Positions 8,619-17,797 of a stretch of 64,000 bases of DNA are shown here, in pieces. Position 1 is the stretch's first letter. Each line of letters opens with the position of its first letter. The notes below the pieces were generated by a model. It was given only the letters and a program-made list of their open reading frames with translations, was not told where the DNA came from and did not search any database. The DNA is from Polaribacter sp. Q13 (GTDB taxonomy: Bacteria; Bacteroidota; Bacteroidia; Flavobacteriales; Flavobacteriaceae): positions 640,001 through 704,000 of the forward strand of contig NZ_CP074436.1 of assembly GCF_016858305.2 (NCBI RefSeq). The letters run 5' to 3'. The translations under genes were made by a program, and so were the position numbers.

Positions 8619-10251
8619 ACTCAATTTCTTTCGCATTCTTAATAATAGCAGCAGGATACTTATATAACTCTAGAATTTTAATTGCATTCCGAGTTTTTAA
8701 TTTTCCTGCTTTTAGTTGATGATCAAAAAAGAGGTTATTATGCTCTATTTGTTCACTAAAGTGATATAAATCGTAATTTTCTTTTACTAATAAATCTGTT
8801 AATTCAATATCGTGTGTAGAAACTAAAACGGTATGTTGCTTTTTATTTAAATAAGATAAAATAGCTTTTCCACCAGAAATTCTTTCGATGGTATTGGTTC
8901 CTTTAAAAATTTCATCCAGTACAAATAAACAAGGGTTTTCGTCTTTGGATGCATCAATTAATTCCTTAACGGTAAGTACTTCTTGTAAATAATAACTGGT
9001 GTTGTCTAGCAAATCATCGGTAATTCTAATAGAAGAATATATTTTGTAAAAAGGAGCGGTATAAGAATCTGCAAAACAAAGATGAAGCGTTTGTGCTAAA
9101 ATACTATTAATGGCAACAGTTCTTATAAAAGTAGTTTTACCAGACATATTAGACCCGGTTAAAAGCATGCTTTTTTGTGATAAAAACACATCATTGGGAA
9201 TACAATTTTCAATTAAAGGATGTTTAAGGTTGGTAACCTTTAATTCATTATCATTATTAAAAGTAGGCGTACATATTTTTAAACCTCCAGATTTTAAAGA
9301 AGCGGTAGAAATAGCAGCATCAATTTCGCCGATAAAAACAAATAAGCTTTCTATGCTTTTTCTTTCCTTACTAATAGCGTCTAAGAAACTATAAAACACT
9401 AAATACTCTACATTAAATAGTATTTTTATCATTTCTGCTAAAAACCAAAAAAAGAATAAATATTCATCTGTAACATTCTTTTCAAAAGCAATAAATTCGG
9501 TTTTTAGTTGAATAGATTTTATGCTTTCAATAAAAGAAATGTCTTTAAAATGAGCCACTATTTTAGGGTTTTTTGCCAATTTATTGCTCACTTTTAATGC
9601 GCTAGATAATTGCGTTACACCATTTAAATAATAGGCAACGTTGTACTTATTTTTATAATGAAAAAATAGGTTTGCAGAAAAAACAGGCACCAATAAAAGA
9701 CTAAATATTGGATAGAAAAATAAAAGTATAATTGATAAAATTGCAGTAATTGTTAAACCTCTAACAATCCATAAGTATTTTGGTTTTTCTAATGGTTTGT
9801 CATTGATCAATTCTTCTAAATAATAAGAATCATTATTGTTTAATTTAGACAATTCTAACTGACAAGAAACACTTAAATCTTTGTCTTTTTGAAACAAAGT
9901 AGTTAATTCATCAAATTTTAATAGGTCTTTAAGAGTACCAATGGTTCTTAATTTAAAATATAAATATTGCTGACCAATTTTAGAAGAAGTTCGGTCTACA
10001 AACTTAAAAATGTCATCAATATCAAAATCTATTTTACTTTTTTCTGATAAAATATGATATGCTTTTTCTTTATGAGCATTGTTCTCAAAATATTTTCCAA
10101 TGACAAAAAAGTTAAAGTATTCGTCCTTTTTTAGATTTCCCCAATTTTTATAAAGTAATGCGCTCCGTTTTTTTAAACGCTTTTTTTTATTGAAGTTGCT
10201 AACTATAAACCAGAGAATAAAAATAACAGCAATACATAAAAAATAATTCAT
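8602..10251 (-). CDS. Membrane-anchored MutS-like ATPase
   Basis: A 549-residue protein with the MutS ABC-type ATPase domain at its C-terminus: Walker A GSNMSGKTT at 366-374, Walker B LFVLDEIFKGT at 442-452, and the switch THDIE later. Upstream is a helical region like the MutS core/lever. There is no mismatch-recognition domain I and no Smr or nuclease domain. Unlike true MutS it has an N-terminal hydrophobic segment (residues 2-20) and a second hydrophobic pair at about 160-198, so it is predicted to sit in the membrane. Such MutS-related proteins recur in Bacteroidota and have no assigned role. It probably does not act in classical mismatch repair. Confidence 0.88.
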   Translation of the reverse strand: MNYFLCIAVIFILWFIVSNFNKKKRLKKRSALLYKNWGNLKKDEYFNFFVIGKYFENNAHKEKAYHILSEKSKIDFDIDDIFKFVDRTSSKIGQQYLYFKLRTIGTLKDLLKFDELTTLFQKDKDLSVSCQLELSKLNNNDSYYLEELINDKPLEKPKYLWIVRGLTITAILSIILLFFYPIFSLLLVPVFSANLFFHYKNKYNVAYYLNGVTQLSSALKVSNKLAKNPKIVAHFKDISFIESIKSIQLKTEFIAFEKNVTDEYLFFFWFLAEMIKILFNVEYLVFYSFLDAISKERKSIESLFVFIGEIDAAISTASLKSGGLKICTPTFNNDNELKVTNLKHPLIENCIPNDVFLSQKSMLLTGSNMSGKTTFIRTVAINSILAQTLHLCFADSYTAPFYKIYSSIRITDDLLDNTSYYLQEVLTVKELIDASKDENPCLFVLDEIFKGTNTIERISGGKAILSYLNKKQHTVLVSTHDIELTDLLVKENYDLYHFSEQIEHNNLFFDHQLKAGKLKTRNAIKILELYKYPAAIIKNAKEIESTYLA

Positions 10252-10299
10252 GGTTTATAGAGATTATTACATTTATAAGTAGCTATTATTGCACTAATG

Positions 10300-11985
10300 T
10301 TACATATCTAACTCAAAAGTTTGACGTAATTTATCTATAAGAGGGTTTATTTCTCTCATTTTCTTATACTTTTCTTGAGGTGTGTAAGCAAACTTTTTTT
10401 CTACAGCTTCATTAAGATTCACAAGAATATCAATTCCGTAATTGTTTAATCTTTCTCTTAAAAAGTTTAATAAATTAGGTCTTCCTTTTCTAAATTGATC
10501 TTCCATTAATTTATTAGGCACAGAAAAAGAAATTTTATAGTTTTCACCTAATTGAGGAGTGTCTGTACCCACAATAGAAGCCATGCTTCGTTCTCCTTTT
10601 TTTATCAATAAGGCAACATACTCTTTCCAAAGATTTTGCAATGCTTCTTGGGTAAAAAAGTCTTTCGGGTGATTGTCAAAGTTTTCTTCTTCAACCGCTT
10701 TTTTTACAACCTTTTTCTCATGAATACTTTTTAAAGATAAAGAAGAAGCACGCCTACCAACAGATTTTAAAATAGGTTTTATCCTAGGTTTTGGCGTTTC
10801 AACTTTTACGGGTTGCACAATAATAGGTTTTTTTTCAACCGGTTTTGCAATTTCTTTTACAGCCGGCGAAAGTGCTTGGAAAAAAGTAGCAGGAATTATG
10901 TAGTTAGCTGACTTTTTTTTTTCTCCATCAAAAGTGATAGAGGCAATTTGCATAATGGTTAATTCTACCAGCAGTCGCTGATTTTTACTGGCTCTATAAT
11001 TCAAATCACACTGATTTGCTTTCTCTATAGATTGCATTAAAAACGGAATACTTGCTTTGGTGGCTTGCTCTAAATATTTCTTTTTTGCTGCATCACCCAC
11101 TTCTAACAACTCTAAAGTAGCTTTGTCTTTGGCAACTAATAAATCTCTAAAATGACTTGCCAATCCGTTTATAAAATGATGTCCTTCAAAACCTTTCCCT
11201 AAGATTACATTAAATGCATTTAATACTTGCGGTATTTTATTTGCTAGCATTAAATCTGTCATATTAAAATACGTTTCGTAATCTAATACATTTAAGTTTT
11301 CGGTAACCGCTTCACGCGTTAAATTGGTTCCAGAAAAACTAACAACTCTATCAAAAATAGACAAAGCATCACGCATTGCGCCATCCGCTTTTTGAGCGAT
11401 AATATGCAAAGCATCATCTTCTGCGGTAATATTTTCTTTTTCGCAAATTACTTTTAGGTAATTTTTAGCGTCTAAAACACCAATTCTTTTGAAATCGAAA
11501 ATTTGACAACGAGATAAAATCGTCGGAATAATTTTATGTTTTTCTGTAGTTGCTAAAATAAAAATAGCATGTGCAGGTGGTTCTTCTAACGTCTTTAAAA
11601 AAGCATTAAAAGCTGCCTGAGATAACATGTGTACCTCATCTATAATATATACTTTGTATTTTCCGGTTTGTGGCGGAATACGAACTTGGTCTGTTAAACT
11701 TCTAATATCATCTACAGAATTGTTAGAAGCAGCATCCAATTCAAAAATATTGAAAGCAAAATCTTCGTCTGCAGAAACTTCCGCATCTTGTTGATTGATA
11801 TTTTTAGCCAATATTCTAGCACAAGAAGTTTTACCAACTCCACGAGGACCTGTAAACAACAAGGCTTGGGCTAAATGGTTGTTTTTTATAGCCTTTTCTA
11901 ACGTGTTTGTAATGGCTTGTTGCCCAACAACATCCGCAAAAACTTGTGGACGATATTTACGCGCAGAAACTATAAAATGCTCCAT
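10300..11985 (-). CDS. dnaX: DNA polymerase III subunit gamma/tau
   Basis: Clamp-loader ATPase that links the loader to the polymerase and helicase. The 561-residue protein has Walker A GPRGVGKT (46-53), Walker B IIDEVH (114-119) and the sensor/arginine-finger SRC (158-160). The four-cysteine zinc module normally between Walker A and ELDAAS is absent, replaced by INQQDAEVSADEDFAFN. A Pro/Lys-rich linker (about 380-440) leads to a C-terminal domain matching tau-like regions. No slippery A-run frameshift site producing gamma is obvious in the linker. It is transcribed alone. Confidence 0.95.
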   Translation of the reverse strand: MEHFIVSARKYRPQVFADVVGQQAITNTLEKAIKNNHLAQALLFTGPRGVGKTSCARILAKNINQQDAEVSADEDFAFNIFELDAASNNSVDDIRSLTDQVRIPPQTGKYKVYIIDEVHMLSQAAFNAFLKTLEEPPAHAIFILATTEKHKIIPTILSRCQIFDFKRIGVLDAKNYLKVICEKENITAEDDALHIIAQKADGAMRDALSIFDRVVSFSGTNLTREAVTENLNVLDYETYFNMTDLMLANKIPQVLNAFNVILGKGFEGHHFINGLASHFRDLLVAKDKATLELLEVGDAAKKKYLEQATKASIPFLMQSIEKANQCDLNYRASKNQRLLVELTIMQIASITFDGEKKKSANYIIPATFFQALSPAVKEIAKPVEKKPIIVQPVKVETPKPRIKPILKSVGRRASSLSLKSIHEKKVVKKAVEEENFDNHPKDFFTQEALQNLWKEYVALLIKKGERSMASIVGTDTPQLGENYKISFSVPNKLMEDQFRKGRPNLLNFLRERLNNYGIDILVNLNEAVEKKFAYTPQEKYKKMREINPLIDKLRQTFELDM

Positions 11986-12169
11986 GTATATTAGGTTGTA
12001 TAAAGTTAAAGTCTTTTTAAGTGTTTCTAAAATCTACATAGAATTTTATTAAAAGCAGCAAATTTTTTGCTTCACTTAACAAGACGGGTTTAATTTGTGA
12101 CTAATTATTGAACAAAAATAGGGGTATCAGGTATTTTTTACAAGATATTTTCTTAATAAAAAGCTAAAG

Positions 12170-12200
12170 TTGTAAACAACGTGTAAATTTTGTACCTTTA
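12170..12200 (+). promoter_or_regulatory. Candidate Bacteroidota promoter for the msrA leader
   Basis: TTG (12170-12172) and TACCTTTA (12193-12200) are separated by 20 bases and resemble the Bacteroidota -33 TTTG / -7 TAnnTTTG promoter. Transcription would start near 12205, giving a leader of about 180 bases before msrA. Confidence 0.5.
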
Positions 12201-12204
12201 AATC

Positions 12205-12363
12205 GACTACTTAAGTAATTTAAAAATAATTTTGATTCCCCTCAAATGGGATTGAATGTTTCCAAGGAAATCCTAAAGATATAACCCCTTGGAATTTTTT
12301 TAATTAAAAGTTCGGAAAATTGTACTTAAAATAGACCAACTGTTTTAGTGCAATTTTCTTTTT
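12205..12363 (+). ncRNA. Unidentified structured leader or small RNA upstream of msrA
   Basis: This region has no ORF but dense pairing potential. Hairpin B: TTCCAAGG (12260-12267) with CCTTGGAA (12287-12294), then seven Ts. Hairpin C: AAAATTGTAC plus TAAAATAG (12316-12334) with CTGTTTTA plus GTGCAATTTT (12340-12357), then CTTTTT, a strong terminator shape ending 21 bases before the msrA ATG. GGATT (12249-12253) can pair with AATCC in the loop of hairpin B (12269-12273). An upstream TTAAGTA (from 12211) could pair with TACTTAA in the left arm of hairpin C as an anti-terminator. I recognise no known riboswitch consensus here. Confidence 0.5.
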
Positions 12364-12384
12364 AACCCTAATACTTAATGTAAA

Positions 12385-13035
12385 ATGAATATCTTAAAGT
12401 CTATTACCGTTGTAAGTTTTTCTCTATTATTAATCTCTTGTTTTGGTTTTACTGATAAAAAACAAACGCAATCGGAAACAAAAGCAACCTATGTTGCCAA
12501 TGAAAATACCAAAGTGGCTTATTTTGCAAGTGGCTGTTTTTGGTGTGTAGAAGCTGTTTTTGAAAGTGTAAGTGGAGTAGAAGAAGCGGTTTCTGGGTAT
12601 GCTGGCGGACATACTTTAAACCCAACTTATAAAAGTATTGGAACCGGAAAAACAGGGCATGCAGAAACAGTTGCTGTGTATTACAACCCAAAAATAGTTT
12701 CTTTTGAAACCCTAGTAACCGTGTTTTTTGGTTCTCAAGATCCAACAACAGAAAATGGGCAATATCCAGATTACGGCACACAATACAGATCTATTGCTTT
12801 TTATAAAACCGATGCAGAAAAGGCTATTATAGAAAAAATGATTGCAAAATTAAATGCAGAAGTATACCAAGGTAAAATTGCAACCGAAGTTACCAAACTT
12901 AATAAGTTTTATGAAGCCGAAGAGTATCACCAAGATTTTGAACGTAGAAACCCAAATCAAGGGTATGTGAAAGCAGTTTCTGTGCCTAGATTGAATAAGT
13001 TTAAAAAGAGGTTTCCGGAGTTGTTGAAGAAATAA
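12385..13035 (+). CDS. msrA: Peptide methionine-S-sulfoxide reductase MsrA, lipoprotein form
   Basis: Reduces methionine-S-sulfoxide in oxidised proteins. The catalytic motif GCFWCVE is at residues 50-56, followed by GYAGG, the GHAETV stretch and the C-terminal part EYHQDFERRNPNQGYV. The first 20 residues form a signal peptide with lipobox LISC (Cys19), so the enzyme is probably lipid-anchored and acts in the envelope on secreted proteins. No MsrB domain is fused. The 216-residue length equals a standard MsrA plus the export signal. It stands alone behind the structured leader, so expression may be controlled by attenuation. Confidence 0.95.
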   Translation: MNILKSITVVSFSLLLISCFGFTDKKQTQSETKATYVANENTKVAYFASGCFWCVEAVFESVSGVEEAVSGYAGGHTLNPTYKSIGTGKTGHAETVAVYYNPKIVSFETLVTVFFGSQDPTTENGQYPDYGTQYRSIAFYKTDAEKAIIEKMIAKLNAEVYQGKIATEVTKLNKFYEAEEYHQDFERRNPNQGYVKAVSVPRLNKFKKRFPELLKK

Positions 13036-13207
13036 AATATTTCTAAAAGCTAAAAGTGGCTTTCTAAAAGAGACTAAAGTAAGAATCTGAAAATAAATTC
13101 AGATTAAAAAAATCTCGATCTAATAATAGGAGGTATGCTTCCGAAATAAATATTTTATATTTCTAGGCAAGTCTCTGTGAATTATACTCTTGACTATCGA
13201 TCTGTGA

Positions 13208-13759
13208 TTAAACTCGGTATAAGGTATTTACGTCTGTATGCGAAAACGTTTTACCATAAATGTCTAAAAGCGTTTCTTGTGTGTAGCTTAATTTGTTATC
13301 TATAACGGTAAATGTTCTTTTAAAAGATAAAGTTTTTGCTTTTTTTAGCATAAAAGGAGATTGTACAATTCCCCATTTGGTATCATTTTCTAAGACAGCA
13401 ACACTTAATTTTAATTCGTTGTTTACTTCCGTAGCTTCTCCTCCTGCAAGCACAGAAACACCTCTTGTAATAGAAAAAGAATTCATAATGGTATGTTCGT
13501 TTTTATCCCAAATCCAATAACCAGTTTCACTGTGAGATACTTTGTTATTTGCTTTTTCTCTCACAATTTGATGGTATCTAACCGAAACCAATTCTTGTTC
13601 TTCTGCATTCTCAATTTCTAAATCTACAGGTTCTATGGTTAAAACCTCGTAATACGGGTTATTTTCATCTTCGTCTGGTTTCGGAGCAAGATCTATACCT
13701 TCTGCACCTTTCCAAACACCAATTAATTTTACCAAAGGATTTTCTATAACTGCACTCAT
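13208..13759 (-). CDS. Nitrobindin-like heme-binding beta-barrel protein
   Basis: A 183-residue protein of the nitrobindin/THAP4-C-like family (formerly DUF1794). The N-terminal motif GVWKGAEG at 14-21 corresponds to the family GxWxGxG. The C-terminus HTDVNTLYRV (174-183) carries the His near the end that binds heme iron in characterised members. Predicted strand-rich, soluble, with no signal peptide. Family members bind heme and interact with nitric oxide or peroxynitrite; the role here is inferred. It is single and lies just downstream of the SIR2-HerA cassette on the same strand. Confidence 0.8.
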   Translation of the reverse strand: MSAVIENPLVKLIGVWKGAEGIDLAPKPDEDENNPYYEVLTIEPVDLEIENAEEQELVSVRYHQIVREKANNKVSHSETGYWIWDKNEHTIMNSFSITRGVSVLAGGEATEVNNELKLSVAVLENDTKWGIVQSPFMLKKAKTLSFKRTFTVIDNKLSYTQETLLDIYGKTFSHTDVNTLYRV

Positions 13760-13867
13760 TTTATATTGTTTTTTTTCTGTTGAAACTTGATAACAAATTT
13801 CGGTTTTTAACTTGTAAAATTCTCCTTTTTTATGGAAGGATTTTGGTGAATGTTATCATGGTTTTTA

Positions 13868-16003
13868 TTATTCTTTTTTATATTTCTCTCCTTTTTCCCA
13901 AGCATCTGCTATACCTTTATAATTTGGGAATTCTTTGGGTAAATCATTAGTCCAATTTTCGATGAATTTAGGGTTATTACTATTAGGTCTTGGATTGGCA
14001 TTATTCATTCTTGCCTGCACAGGAGTTCTAACTGCGTCCCCCATAATTACAACATGCTGTTGCGGTAAAATTGGTAATTGTTGTAAAATATCCTCATTAG
14101 CAGCAGAAACTAATTGTCTAACATATTTTTGGTCTTCTGGATTTTGCAGTCTGTGAATAATAAAAGAGTTACATTGTGATAATACTGTTTTTGATAATTC
14201 TGAAGGTCGTTGACTAGAAACAAGTAAGGAAATACCATATTTTCTACCTTCTCTTGCAATTCGTTCAAATACTTTTTTAGCTATTGATTCTCTTTCACCA
14301 CGATTTTTTTCAGGAATATAATTTTGTGCTTCTTCAAGAGCAATAACCATTGGTAATTTACCTCGATCACTTTCAGGCAAACGAGAAGTAAAGTCCAAAA
14401 TAAGCCTTCCAATTAAACCTGTAATCGTTTCTAAAACCTCAAAAGGTAATAAAGACATATCAATTATAGTTATCTGACTAGATTTGGCTTCTTGTAACTT
14501 TTCTATACCAGTTTTTCCTAAGTTAGATTTGTAGTATTCAGTAAATAAATCTGTGTCTGCAGTGTTATATACTTTACAGAAATCACCTAAAATAAATGAG
14601 ATGAATTTTGCTAATGCACTTGTAATTTCTTCTGTTTCATTTAAAAGTAGTGGTTTTGAAATTCTTTCATCACTTAAGTATGATTGCAATCTCAACCTAA
14701 GAGTTGAAACGAATTCTCTTAATCTATTGCCGGAATTTTCTTGTTCACTAATTGCTTCATCAAAAAAACTTTCTAGTAAATCATGAAAATTGAAATAAAT
14801 AGGTAAATCAATATTACGTTCTTTAGTTACTTCAACCTTTCTAGCTGAAGAATAATATAAAGAGAGTTCAGTTTTTAAGATTTTTGCACTTTCTGTTAAA
14901 ACAGCAGCGCTAATATTACCTTTTAGATAATCATTTTTTGTTTTAGTTATTTTTGGTTTCTCTTTCATCAGATTTCTAAGTGAATCCAATATTTTAGTTT
15001 TATCAAAATCGATATCTAATTCAACCAACTCTTTACCAAAATCTTCTAAACCTTCATAAATCGTATTAATTATTTTAAAATCATTGGTAACACATTCGTT
15101 AATAATTATTTCTAATTTTGATATATAGGCTTGTGGTATTAGTTTTTGACTAATTGAAACCGTTTGGTTTTTTGCTAACCCTAACGCATGTTTCAAAACA
15201 GGAGCTTGTGTACCTGAAGTCGGTTCAAAGAGGTAATCAAAATCAGCAAAATTCATAAACCAAAAAGGAACTTTCATTCCATCTTTATCAATATGAAATG
15301 GATTAACTAATTCCAGGTTCTTATATGGGGTTTGTTTTGTTCCTTGAAAAGCTTGTTTATATTCTCCGTTTGTGTCAAATATTATGATGTGAGCATTTTT
15401 TAATTGTTTTCCGTTGTAATTAAAATCAAACATGCTTTGAATTATAGAAGCAAACGTGCAAGATTTTCCTGAACCTGTATTTCCCAATATTGCAGCATGT
15501 TTACCAAAAAACTTATCAGGATTAATTTTTATTTTATAATCTGAAAACGAAGGAGAAGTACCAATAGGTAAGTAATAGTCATCATCAAAATTGATTTCTT
15601 TTGAGTCTTCCTTTTTCTTTTGGTCAAAAATATTATCTAGGTCTTGACTTGTTACATACCAAACAGGATTATCAAGAATAGGATAATTGTAAACTCCTTG
15701 AATATATTTTCCACTATTTTCAATTGTTCCAATCATTGTTGCTACCAAATATCTTGCGGATTTTGTTAAGAATATAGCCTCCTTATTTTTTCCGATTTCA
15801 GTTTCATCTATAGATTTAACACTTGTAACCATAGCTACAATTTTATCAGAGCCAATTGGAATAATTACATAAGAATTAATTCTAGCAACTTCAAAGATAT
15901 CTTCATAACCACTTTTATAAAGACTTTTTAAATCATCATCAAGACGAATATAAGCTCTAAAACTATCAACAGAAATTACTTTTCCAATACTTCTTTCACT
16001 CAT
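13868..16003 (-). CDS. HerA-like ATPase of a SIR2-HerA defence cassette
   Basis: A 711-residue HerA/FtsK-type hexameric ATPase (DUF87-like). An N-terminal HerA beta-barrel-like part (residues 1-165) precedes Walker A GNTGSGKS (174-181). A long helical insertion follows, then Walker B MVIALEEAQ (552-560), the motif VSSQRPSELS (595-604) and the conserved tail IIHRLQNPED. It is the second gene of a two-gene unit; its ATG overlaps the stop of the SIR2 gene in TAATG, so translation is coupled. In characterised SIR2-HerA systems the ATPase assembles with SIR2 to make an NAD-depleting anti-phage complex. Known HerA family; defence role inferred from the pair. Confidence 0.9.
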   Translation of the reverse strand: MSERSIGKVISVDSFRAYIRLDDDLKSLYKSGYEDIFEVARINSYVIIPIGSDKIVAMVTSVKSIDETEIGKNKEAIFLTKSARYLVATMIGTIENSGKYIQGVYNYPILDNPVWYVTSQDLDNIFDQKKKEDSKEINFDDDYYLPIGTSPSFSDYKIKINPDKFFGKHAAILGNTGSGKSCTFASIIQSMFDFNYNGKQLKNAHIIIFDTNGEYKQAFQGTKQTPYKNLELVNPFHIDKDGMKVPFWFMNFADFDYLFEPTSGTQAPVLKHALGLAKNQTVSISQKLIPQAYISKLEIIINECVTNDFKIINTIYEGLEDFGKELVELDIDFDKTKILDSLRNLMKEKPKITKTKNDYLKGNISAAVLTESAKILKTELSLYYSSARKVEVTKERNIDLPIYFNFHDLLESFFDEAISEQENSGNRLREFVSTLRLRLQSYLSDERISKPLLLNETEEITSALAKFISFILGDFCKVYNTADTDLFTEYYKSNLGKTGIEKLQEAKSSQITIIDMSLLPFEVLETITGLIGRLILDFTSRLPESDRGKLPMVIALEEAQNYIPEKNRGERESIAKKVFERIAREGRKYGISLLVSSQRPSELSKTVLSQCNSFIIHRLQNPEDQKYVRQLVSAANEDILQQLPILPQQHVVIMGDAVRTPVQARMNNANPRPNSNNPKFIENWTNDLPKEFPNYKGIADAWEKGEKYKKE

Positions 16004-17442
16004 TATTCTTTGTCTTTAGTTGGTTCAACTTTAGAAGTATTTGTTCTCAACAATTCATTTAATGTATTTGCAACTTTTTCGTTATTGTCAATATTATTGA
16101 AATTTGGCATTAATGTATCTGAAAAAGTTAAGAAGTCTCCAAAAAATTCACCTTCTAATATGATTATTCTTGGGTCATTAAGATCTTTTAATTTTTTGAT
16201 ATATTCATTTTGTGTACCTTGAAAATCTACTACAATAAGAGTGAAGGTTGGGTTTGATAAAGCCTGATAAATAATATCATTGAAATGGTCGTCACCAAAG
16301 GAGTAGCCAACTGTAAGTAAAACCGATTGAGATTGAGTTATAGTTGAGGCAAACTGTCTAAAAAGTTCTGAGTAAGGCAAGTCAAGAGTATATGATTTTT
16401 TAACAGCAGAAGGATAGATTATTATTTCCCCTTTTTTCTTTAGGGAATCTATTAATTCTAAAGGTTTTTCTTCAATTCCATAAAGATTATTAGCATCTCT
16501 ATATTCTGAATTAACCCAAGATAATGATCCATGCAATTTATAATATTTTACTACTTTTTCTATTCTTTGTATTTTTCCAGAAGTAGTAGATCCTGGATAA
16601 AAAATGTCATATTCAAATGTTTCTGGCTTAAAGTATCTTTTATGAAATCCAGAAAAACCATCGATATAATGAACACCAAGCTTATCAAAAGCATATTCAA
16701 AAGCTAAATCATAGTTTGCAGTAAAGATATTTGCTCGTCTTAGATTTAATGGTCTTTGCAATAAAGCCTTAAGAAACATTTCATGATAGTAGTATTTATT
16801 TTTTAATGCATTTTTAAATGACTTTTTCTTATCTCTTTTAATTATTTTTCTAAGTTCAGATGTGGGTATTTTTCTTTTGTCAACATCACAAACTAAAAAT
16901 AACCCCTCTTTTATAGCGGTAATTAGTTCTGAAATTTTATCTGTTCTAATCTGACTTTTATCTAAAGAAAGTACAAAATCTTTAGCTATTAAATAATTCA
17001 AAACCTTTTCATATTCAATAGCTATTTCATTAGATTCTAAATCACGTACTATATCAGATTCTATTTTAAATTTCCATTTTCTTTTATCTTCAAAAGTTTG
17101 AGTTCCAGAAATTAGATTATCTTTTCCTTCTTTTAAAAAATCAGCTTGTAGTTCTTTAATAACAGAAAGTAGACATTCATATGTATCATCAATTAAATCA
17201 AACTCTTCTTTAATATAATTTTCTACTTCTATTGGGAAATTACGAATAGCTACTGCACCTAAATGAATTGAAGTACCTGAACCAAAAAGAAAACTAACAT
17301 TATCTAGCTCAAGATAATTTTTGAGCATTAATTTAATTTTGTCAATAATTATCCCTTTATCTAAATCTTCTTCTATCCAATCGGATAATTTATCTGTGTT
17401 TCCAAAGAAAATTTTATTATTTGTTGGTTCAAAATGTGTCAT
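16003..17442 (-). CDS. SIR2-domain protein of a SIR2-HerA defence cassette
   Basis: A 479-residue SIR2-like NAD-hydrolase candidate. Degenerate but readable sirtuin motifs appear: FGSGTS (53-58) for the NAD-binding loop, TANYD (241-245) holding the conserved Asn/Asp, and KLHGSLSW (302-309) with the catalytic His. GYSFGDDHFN (379-388) is typical of SIR2 proteins in defence systems. About 180 residues between the first two motifs form a helical insertion not found in deacetylase sirtuins. No zinc cysteines are present, which also separates it from the housekeeping CobB at 46729-47412. It is the first gene, coupled to herA, and would act as the NAD-consuming effector. Confidence 0.88.
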   Translation of the reverse strand: MTHFEPTNNKIFFGNTDKLSDWIEEDLDKGIIIDKIKLMLKNYLELDNVSFLFGSGTSIHLGAVAIRNFPIEVENYIKEEFDLIDDTYECLLSVIKELQADFLKEGKDNLISGTQTFEDKRKWKFKIESDIVRDLESNEIAIEYEKVLNYLIAKDFVLSLDKSQIRTDKISELITAIKEGLFLVCDVDKRKIPTSELRKIIKRDKKKSFKNALKNKYYYHEMFLKALLQRPLNLRRANIFTANYDLAFEYAFDKLGVHYIDGFSGFHKRYFKPETFEYDIFYPGSTTSGKIQRIEKVVKYYKLHGSLSWVNSEYRDANNLYGIEEKPLELIDSLKKKGEIIIYPSAVKKSYTLDLPYSELFRQFASTITQSQSVLLTVGYSFGDDHFNDIIYQALSNPTFTLIVVDFQGTQNEYIKKLKDLNDPRIIILEGEFFGDFLTFSDTLMPNFNNIDNNEKVANTLNELLRTNTSKVEPTKDKE

Positions 17443-17739
17443 TCAATTTTATTTTTATTTAGCAATTATTTTTTATAGGATACAATAAAAAATAGTCAGA
17501 ACTATGTTAGACCTATTTTAAAGAGTAGTTTTAATTAAATATCTAACTTTATCATTCGTGTTTCAAACCTTAAATTTCCAATAAAAAAACCAATAAAGTT
17601 TACGGTTTCCCGCAATGTTATCAACTATATGTTTTTATATATTAACATCATCAAAATTTGTCATTTCTATCTATAGAATAAATCCTATAAAGTAACTTCT
17701 ATTATAGTTTATTTAATCGTTAAAAATACCTGTCTAAAA
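17443..17739. other. Promoter-side region of the SIR2-HerA cassette, no gene
   Basis: Very AT-rich; no ORF, RNA gene or perfect TAnnTTTG box for the minus strand was found. It contains AATGTTATCA (17614-17623), which also occurs on the other side of the cassette at 13849-13858. Ten bases is too short to prove an insertion site. Confidence 0.5.
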
Positions 17740-17773
17740 CAAAAAGAAGCCTCACATTTCTGTAAGGCTTCTT
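17740..17773 (-). terminator. Terminator after the OmpH/Skp gene
   Basis: A nine-base-pair stem AAGAAGCCT (17744-17752) / AGGCTTCTT (17765-17773). On the minus strand it is followed by a short T run. It lies just past the ompH stop codon. Confidence 0.8.
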
Positions 17774-17797
17774 ATAATATATTCTTAGAAGTAAAGT

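Noticed and set aside
12430..12781. Minus-strand ORFs of 60 and 110 residues over msrA
   Set aside because: Overlap the MsrA gene in antisense, leucine/phenylalanine-rich shadow, no homolog known.
13084..13105. Hairpin AATCTGAA / TTCAGATT between msrA and the nitrobindin gene
   Set aside because: Stem of eight pairs but no T run on either side in the right place to call it a terminator.
13849..17623. AATGTTATCA on both sides of the SIR2-HerA cassette
   Set aside because: A ten-base AT-rich word in regions of several hundred bases can recur by chance; no transposase or integrase supports an insertion site.
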